From Mixta sp. Marseille-Q2659 (GTDB lineage: Bacteria; Pseudomonadota; Gammaproteobacteria; Enterobacterales; Enterobacteriaceae), in NCBI RefSeq assembly GCF_940807255.1, contig NZ_CALNWY010000020.1, forward strand, positions 1-64,000: DNA of 64,000 nucleotides, written 5' to 3'. Position numbers and translations under genes: made by a program. Of this stretch, positions 59,106 through 64,000 are shown piece after piece; the first letter of the stretch is position 1; each line of letters starts with the position of its first letter. Under the pieces are notes generated by a model. It was given only the letters and a program-made list of their open reading frames with translations. It searched no databases and was not told the origin of the DNA.

Positions 59106-60245
59106 TTAAGCATCGCGCGGCAGGCCTTTCTCAACGGCGCGTACCAGACGTTTTTGCTGTGGGCGCTGCACCTCAATGCTGTTTTCGGCGCGTCGGCGCT
59201 TCTGTTGCTCTATTGCCCATTCAATATGCTCATCCAGCATGGCGTTTTCCCCCAGACGGTTGGCAAGCGCAGCGATATTCTCCTCATCCCAGGGCGCATT
59301 GCCCAACGCCACCGCCACGTTACGCAACCAACGCAAATGACCGATGCGACGAATTGCCGAACCTTCAGTGATGCGTAAGAATTTCGCTTCATCCCAGGCA
59401 AAAAGTTCCGTCAGCGGCGGCGCATGGAGCGCGGCGCGCGGACTGAAATCATCCTCATCGGTTAACTGCCCAAAACGGTTCCACGGACAAATCAGCTGGC
59501 AATCATCGCAGCCATAAATGCGGTTGCCGATCAGCGGCCTGAATTGTTCCGGGATCGCACCTTCCAGTTCGATGGTCAGATAAGAGATGCAGCGGCGTGC
59601 ATCGACGACATAAGGTTCGACAATCGCGCCGGTCGGGCAGGTGGTCATACAGGCGACGCAACGTCCGCACTGTTCCTCCTGCGGTTGATCGACCGGCAGC
59701 GGCAGGTCGATCAGCAGCTCGCCGAGGAAAAACCAGGAGCCCGCTTCGCGATTGAGGATGAGTGAGTGCTTACCTGTCCAGCCAAGTCCGGCTTTTGCTG
59801 CTAATGGCCGCTCCAGCAGCGGCGCAGAATCGACAAACGGACGAAAATTGACCGCTTCACAACGTTCACGAATTAAATCGCCGAGCTTTTTCAGTCGATT
59901 GCGCAATACTTTGTGATAGTCGCGACCTAAAGCGTAGCGGCTGACATAGCCCAGACGGGGATTTTTTAGCGTGCTGGCAAAGGCGGCTTTCGCCGGCAGA
60001 TAGTTCATCCGCACGCTAATTACGCGCAGGGTGCCAGGCAGCAGTTCATGCGGGCGGGCGCGCATCATGCCATGCCGCGCCATCCATTCCATCTCGCCGT
60101 GATACTGCTTATCCAGCCAGGCCTGCAGCCGTGGCTCTTCAGCGCTGAGATCGGTATCGCAAATACCGACCTGCTGAAAGCCGAGCGACATTCCCCACTG
60201 TTTTATATCCTGAGCAAGTTGTTGAAGATCGAGAGGGTGTGACAT
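59106..60245 (-). CDS. queG: Epoxyqueuosine reductase QueG
   Basis: Cobalamin-dependent last step of queuosine synthesis in tRNA. The 379-residue protein has two 4Fe-4S ligand sets (CGRCVACMTTCPTGAI and CDDCQLICPWN) and an N-terminal domain of the family (ALGRDYHKVLRNRLKKL, GWTGKHSLILNREAGSWFFLGEL). Its start codon overlaps that of the divergent nnr gene within one CATG. Confidence 0.96.
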   Translation of the reverse strand: MSHPLDLQQLAQDIKQWGMSLGFQQVGICDTDLSAEEPRLQAWLDKQYHGEMEWMARHGMMRARPHELLPGTLRVISVRMNYLPAKAAFASTLKNPRLGYVSRYALGRDYHKVLRNRLKKLGDLIRERCEAVNFRPFVDSAPLLERPLAAKAGLGWTGKHSLILNREAGSWFFLGELLIDLPLPVDQPQEEQCGRCVACMTTCPTGAIVEPYVVDARRCISYLTIELEGAIPEQFRPLIGNRIYGCDDCQLICPWNRFGQLTDEDDFSPRAALHAPPLTELFAWDEAKFLRITEGSAIRRIGHLRWLRNVAVALGNAPWDEENIAALANRLGENAMLDEHIEWAIEQQKRRRAENSIEVQRPQQKRLVRAVEKGLPRDA

Positions 60246-61767
60246 GACTGACCATACAGAGAGAGAAAACGCCCGTAGTTTACCACACTCTGTCTGGCCT
60301 GCGCAGGCGCTGCGTCGGCTGGAGACCGAAGGCGCGGACAGTCTGGGGATTACGCTCTATGAACTGATGCTGCGTGCCGGTCACGCCGCTTTTGATACTA
60401 TTCGCCGCCGATGGCCGCAGGCCCGACGCTGGCTGGTGCTGTGCGGTCACGGTAACAACGGCGGCGATGGTTATGTGGTGGCGCGACTGGCGCAGGCGGC
60501 AGGATGTCAGGTGACGCTGCTGGCCTGCGATAGCAATCACCCGCTGCCGGAAGAGGCGCAAAGCGCTCGTGCAGGCTGGCTGGAGGCGGGCGGCGAAATC
60601 CATGCGGCGGATGCTCTCTGGCCGGAGCAGGTCGATATTATTGTCGATGCGCTGTTGGGCACCGGTCTGAACCGGGCGCCCGCCGCGCCTTACGATAGCC
60701 TGATCGAAAAGGCGAATCAGCATCCGGCGCCGGTGTTTTCCGTAGATATGCCTTCTGGCCTGGTCGCTGCCAACGGCACTGTGCCGGGCGTAGCGATCGA
60801 GGCGGCGGCAACGCTGGCGTTAATCGCGCTTAAGCCGGGGCTGCTTACCGGTAAAGCGCGCGATTACACAGGCGAACTGCACTATCACGCTTTGGGGCTG
60901 GAAGCCTGGCTTAGCGGCCAACAGGCGCCGATGGCGCGCTACGAGGCGCGGGATTTAACGCGCTGGCTGAAACCGCGCCGTCCCACCTCTCACAAAGGCG
61001 ATCATGGGCGTCTGCTGGTGGTCGGCGGCGATCGCGGAACGGCGGGTGCGATACGAATGACGGCAGAGGCGGCATTGCGTACCGGTGCAGGTTTGGTGCG
61101 AGTGCTTACTCACAAAGATAATATTATTCCTATCCTGAGCGCGCGCCCGGAAATTATGGTCGATGAGCTACTGGATGAGGTGCTACAGCAGGCGCTGGAG
61201 TGGGCCGACATCATTGTTATCGGTCCGGGACTTGGCCAGCAGGAATGGGGCAAAAAGGCGCTTAAGCGGGTCGAAAATTCTCAGAAACCGATGCTGTGGG
61301 ATGCCGACGCGCTCAACCTGCTGGCATTCAATCCCGATAAACGTCAGAATCGCATCATTACGCCCCATCCCGGCGAGGCGGCGCGGCTGTTAAACGTTAC
61401 CACGGCGGAAATTGAAAGTGATCGCTTACTTGCAGCTCAGCGCTTAGTGAAGCGCTACGGTGGCGTGGCGGTATTGAAAGGCGCGGGCACCATTATCGCC
61501 AGCGAAAGCGGAGAAATGGCCTTTGCTGATGTGGGGAATGCCGGCATGGCGTCGGGCGGTATGGGCGATGTGCTGTCAGGCATTATCGGCGCGCTGTGCG
61601 GCCAGAAAATGACGCTGTATGATGCTGGCTGTGCAGGCTGTGTCGTACATGGAGCGGCAGCAGATGCGGTAGCGGCGCGCATTGGCACGCGCGGTATGCT
61701 GGCGACCGATCTGTTTTCCGAGCTGTATCAATTTGTTAATCCTGAGATGTTAAACAATAAAGCATGA
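60244..61767 (+). CDS. nnr: Bifunctional NAD(P)HX repair enzyme Nnr (epimerase/dehydratase)
   Basis: Repairs hydrated NAD(P)H. The 507-residue protein has an N-terminal YjeF epimerase domain (about 20-220, [24 protein letters not shown]) and a C-terminal ADP-dependent dehydratase of the ribokinase-like fold (about 235-500, [54 protein letters not shown]). Starts MTDHT like E. coli. Overlaps tsaE by 4 bases. Confidence 0.96.
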   Translation: MTDHTERENARSLPHSVWPAQALRRLETEGADSLGITLYELMLRAGHAAFDTIRRRWPQARRWLVLCGHGNNGGDGYVVARLAQAAGCQVTLLACDSNHPLPEEAQSARAGWLEAGGEIHAADALWPEQVDIIVDALLGTGLNRAPAAPYDSLIEKANQHPAPVFSVDMPSGLVAANGTVPGVAIEAAATLALIALKPGLLTGKARDYTGELHYHALGLEAWLSGQQAPMARYEARDLTRWLKPRRPTSHKGDHGRLLVVGGDRGTAGAIRMTAEAALRTGAGLVRVLTHKDNIIPILSARPEIMVDELLDEVLQQALEWADIIVIGPGLGQQEWGKKALKRVENSQKPMLWDADALNLLAFNPDKRQNRIITPHPGEAARLLNVTTAEIESDRLLAAQRLVKRYGGVAVLKGAGTIIASESGEMAFADVGNAGMASGGMGDVLSGIIGALCGQKMTLYDAGCAGCVVHGAAADAVAARIGTRGMLATDLFSELYQFVNPEMLNNKA

Positions 61768-62240
61768 ATACCTGTGTTATCGCATTGCCTGACGAGGCGG
61801 CAACCCTCGATCTGGGCGCCCAACTGGCCCGCGCCTGCGACAGCGCGGCGGTCATCTATCTTTACGGCGATTTAGGGGCGGGCAAAACCACCTTTAGTCG
61901 CGGTTTTTTACAGGCGTTGGGTCATCAGGGCAATGTTAAAAGCCCGACCTATACGCTGGTTGAGCCTTATCAGCACCTCGCCAGGCCGGTTTATCATTTC
62001 GATCTTTATCGCCTTGCTGACCCAGAAGAGCTGGAGTTTATGGGCATCCGTGACTATTTCTCCGGCGAGGCCGTTTGTCTGGTGGAGTGGCCGCAGCAGG
62101 GAACCGGCGTGCTGCCAGAGCCCGATCTGTCGCTGACGCTAAGCTACGTCAACCAGTCGCGTGAGGCGAAGCTGGAGGCGCATTCGCCGCTGGGCGAACG
62201 TCTGGTTTCGCAGGCGAACAATCATAAGGACCGCGCATAA
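61764..62240 (+). CDS. tsaE: tRNA t6A synthesis ATPase TsaE
   Basis: ATPase needed with TsaB, TsaC and TsaD for threonylcarbamoyl-adenosine in tRNA. The 158-residue protein has Walker [26 protein letters not shown] and [23 protein letters not shown], all family hallmarks. ATG overlaps the nnr stop (ATGA), and its own stop overlaps the amiB ATG (TAATG), so the three genes are translationally linked. Confidence 0.97.
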   Translation: MNTCVIALPDEAATLDLGAQLARACDSAAVIYLYGDLGAGKTTFSRGFLQALGHQGNVKSPTYTLVEPYQHLARPVYHFDLYRLADPEELEFMGIRDYFSGEAVCLVEWPQQGTGVLPEPDLSLTLSYVNQSREAKLEAHSPLGERLVSQANNHKDRA

Positions 62241-63889
62241 TGGCACGCATCAAGGTCATGCTGTTGATGCTGCTGTGCTTGCTCTCCTGCTCCGCGCTGG
62301 CCGCTAATCTGTCTGATATTCAGGTATCGAACGGCAGCAGCCAGGCAACGGTAACGCTGAGCTTTAACGGGCAGCCGGTTTACGGCTTTTTCCCGCTGCA
62401 TAACCCGGATCGCGTGGTACTGGATATTCGCCAGTCCGGCGTGATTAAAGGTTTGCCGCTCAATTTCAGCGGCGATAACCTGGTAAAACGCATCCGCACC
62501 AGTCAGCCCAAAGATAGCCAGAGCATTCGCCTGGTGTTTGAGCTGACGCAATCGGCTAAAACCCGCGCCGTCACCCAGCGTAACGGCAACGATTATAAAG
62601 TGGTGTTTACCATTGCCGGTAAACAGCGCGCCGCCGCCAGCGCGCCGGTCAGCACCGCGTCGCGCTCGCAGCCGAGACAACCGGCGCATAACCCGTTTGA
62701 TGGCAATAAGGTCACGTCGGTAACCAACACCAACAGCCGCGTGGCGCCCGGACAGAGTAACAGCGTCGCCAGCGATACGGTGATTGTGGCTATTGATGCC
62801 GGGCATGGCGGCCAGGATCCTGGTGCCATCGGCATGAACGGACTGAAAGAGAAAAATGTCACTATCGCTATCGCCCGTAAGCTGAAGGCGAAGCTGAATG
62901 CCGATCCGATGTTTAAGGGCGTCTTAACGCGCGATGGCGACTACTTTATTTCGGTCATGGGCCGTTCCGATGTTGCCCGTAAGCAGAACGCTAACGTGCT
63001 GGTTTCGATTCATGCGGACGCCGCGCCTAACCGCAGCGCGCGTGGCGCGTCAGTCTGGGTTCTCTCCAACCGCCGCGCCAACAGCGAAATGGCCAACTGG
63101 CTGGAGCAGCATGAGAAGCAGTCGGAATTGCTGGGCGGTGCGGGCGATCTGCTGGCCAACAGCCAGGCGGATCCCTATCTGAGCCAGGCGGTGCTGGATT
63201 TGCAGTTCGGCCATTCGCAGCGCGTCGGCTACGATGTGGCGACGAAGGTTATCCAACAGCTTCGTCAGGTTGGTTCGCTGCATAAACGGCGGCCAGAACA
63301 TGCCAGCCTGGGCGTGCTGCGCTCGCCCGATATTCCTTCCCTGCTGGTGGAGACGGGCTTTATCAGTAATCCTTCGGAGGAGCGGCTGCTGGGCAGCAGC
63401 GCGTATCAGGAGAAAATTGCCGAGTCGATTTATCGCGGCCTGCGCAGTTACTTCCTGACGCATCCGTTACAATCCGTCCCAAAGCAGGAAAACCGACCGT
63501 TGCCGTCCGCAACGGCGGTTGAAGTCGAAGCCAACAGCGCCAGTACGCCGGTCACTTATACCGGCCCGGTGACGCGGCACGTGGTAAAACGTGGCGAAAC
63601 ACTGTCGGGCATTGCGGCGCACTATGGCGTTACCATGAGTACGCTTAGCCAGCTGAATAAGCTCAAGAAACAGAGCGTTTGGGTGGGGCAGCGGCTGAAG
63701 GTGCCGACCAACGGCACTAAAACCGCCGCCGCAAGCCGTGGCCCGCAGCGGCATAAAGTGGTGCGCGGTGACTCTCTGACGGCGATCGCGGTACACTATG
63801 GCGTCAGCGCTCAGGCGATAATGCAGGCCAACAATATGAAATCGACAAACGTTATGCTGGGGCAAACGCTAAAAATCCCCGCTTCCTGA
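62240..63889 (+). CDS. amiB: N-acetylmuramoyl-L-alanine amidase AmiB
   Basis: Periplasmic zinc amidase that splits septal peptidoglycan under control of EnvC/FtsEX. The 549-residue protein has a signal peptide (cleavage near ALAA), an AMIN domain (about 25-125), a low-complexity linker, the Amidase_3 domain (about 180-405; zinc motif [14 protein letters not shown] and [15 protein letters not shown]) and two LysM repeats (about 448-492 and 503-548). E. coli AmiB is shorter (445), mainly because of the linker and second LysM. Confidence 0.95.
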   Translation: MARIKVMLLMLLCLLSCSALAANLSDIQVSNGSSQATVTLSFNGQPVYGFFPLHNPDRVVLDIRQSGVIKGLPLNFSGDNLVKRIRTSQPKDSQSIRLVFELTQSAKTRAVTQRNGNDYKVVFTIAGKQRAAASAPVSTASRSQPRQPAHNPFDGNKVTSVTNTNSRVAPGQSNSVASDTVIVAIDAGHGGQDPGAIGMNGLKEKNVTIAIARKLKAKLNADPMFKGVLTRDGDYFISVMGRSDVARKQNANVLVSIHADAAPNRSARGASVWVLSNRRANSEMANWLEQHEKQSELLGGAGDLLANSQADPYLSQAVLDLQFGHSQRVGYDVATKVIQQLRQVGSLHKRRPEHASLGVLRSPDIPSLLVETGFISNPSEERLLGSSAYQEKIAESIYRGLRSYFLTHPLQSVPKQENRPLPSATAVEVEANSASTPVTYTGPVTRHVVKRGETLSGIAAHYGVTMSTLSQLNKLKKQSVWVGQRLKVPTNGTKTAAASRGPQRHKVVRGDSLTAIAVHYGVSAQAIMQANNMKSTNVMLGQTLKIPAS

Positions 63890-63938
63890 CAGGCCAGTCC
63901 GTTACGTCCGCGCCCGATCGTTACCATCTTTGTTTCTC

Positions 63939-63965
63939 GCCAGCATCGGTGGATGCTGGCATCTT
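63939..63965 (+). terminator. Possible terminator between amiB and mutL
   Basis: GCCAGCATC / GATGCTGGC perfect 9-base stem with a 4-base loop, followed by ATCTTT; the T-run is short, so read-through to mutL is likely. Confidence 0.5.
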
Positions 63966-63991
63966 TCCCGCTTAACCGAGGATAATGCGCG

Positions 63992-64000
63992 ATGCCCATT
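63992..64000 (+). CDS. mutL: Start of mutL (cut by the window end)
   Basis: Only ATG CCC ATT (Met-Pro-Ile) is present. It is preceded by GAGGATAA at suitable spacing. E. coli MutL starts MPI and follows amiB directly, so the call rests on synteny. Confidence 0.65.

Overview
The window is chromosomal DNA of an enterobacterium. Gene content and order point to Erwiniaceae (Pantoea/Mixta/Erwinia-like): periplasmic glucose and gluconate oxidation (PQQ glucose dehydrogenase plus an FAD gluconate dehydrogenase), an oligogalacturonide locus under KdgR-type operators, and, from about 33.3 kb to the end, an almost unbroken copy of the E. coli 94-min order (tRNA-Phe, yjdC, dsbD, cutA, dcuA, aspA, fxsA, groES-groEL, yjeI, epmB, efp, entericidin, blc, frdDCBA, epmA, mscM, psd, rsgA, orn, tRNA-Gly array, queG, nnr, tsaE, amiB, mutL). 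The genus call is inference; no marker gene that settles it is present.

Layout. 0-6 kb: aerotaxis receptor with a FliA-type promoter, single-chain dihydroxyacetone kinase, a two-gene toxin-antitoxin-like pair with a perfect operator over its promoter, and the peptide transporter SbmA. 6-10 kb: three-subunit gluconate 2-dehydrogenase behind a GntR-type operator; its cytochrome gene carries a 1-base frameshift. 10-14.3 kb: kdgF-ogl diverging from a GPH transporter and an RpiB-family isomerase, with two KdgR boxes and two CRP boxes between them. 14.4-19.1 kb: two secreted histidine phosphatases around an OprD-type porin, then Tsx. 19.4-22.9 kb: a TetR-AraC regulator pair with palindromic operators, and the stress genes yciG, yciE and katN. 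22.9-27.7 kb: a frameshifted LysR gene, an MFS exporter and gcd. 28-33.2 kb: an accessory, decaying stretch next to tRNA-Phe with a complete IS1, a Rob-like regulator, a broken small gene, a frameshifted yghX, a SelW-like gene and a dead trimeric autotransporter. 33.3-64 kb: the conserved core block.

Two additions stand out in the core. An orphan flagellin gene with a foreign-looking central domain and an exact sigma-28 promoter sits between blc and frdD. Between the tRNA-Gly array (four copies here) and queG lies a cluster of DnaA boxes around a possible IHF site, at the place where E. coli carries the DnaA-titration locus datA.

Functional links: Gcd makes gluconate from glucose in the periplasm, and the GADH complex oxidises it further to 2-ketogluconate, probably when GntR is lifted. 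KdgF, Ogl, the transporter and the isomerase import and degrade pectin oligomers. EpmA and EpmB modify EF-P. DcuA, AspA and Frd form the anaerobic aspartate-fumarate respiratory route. Three otherwise intact genes carry single-base frameshifts, so sequencing error must be weighed against real decay.
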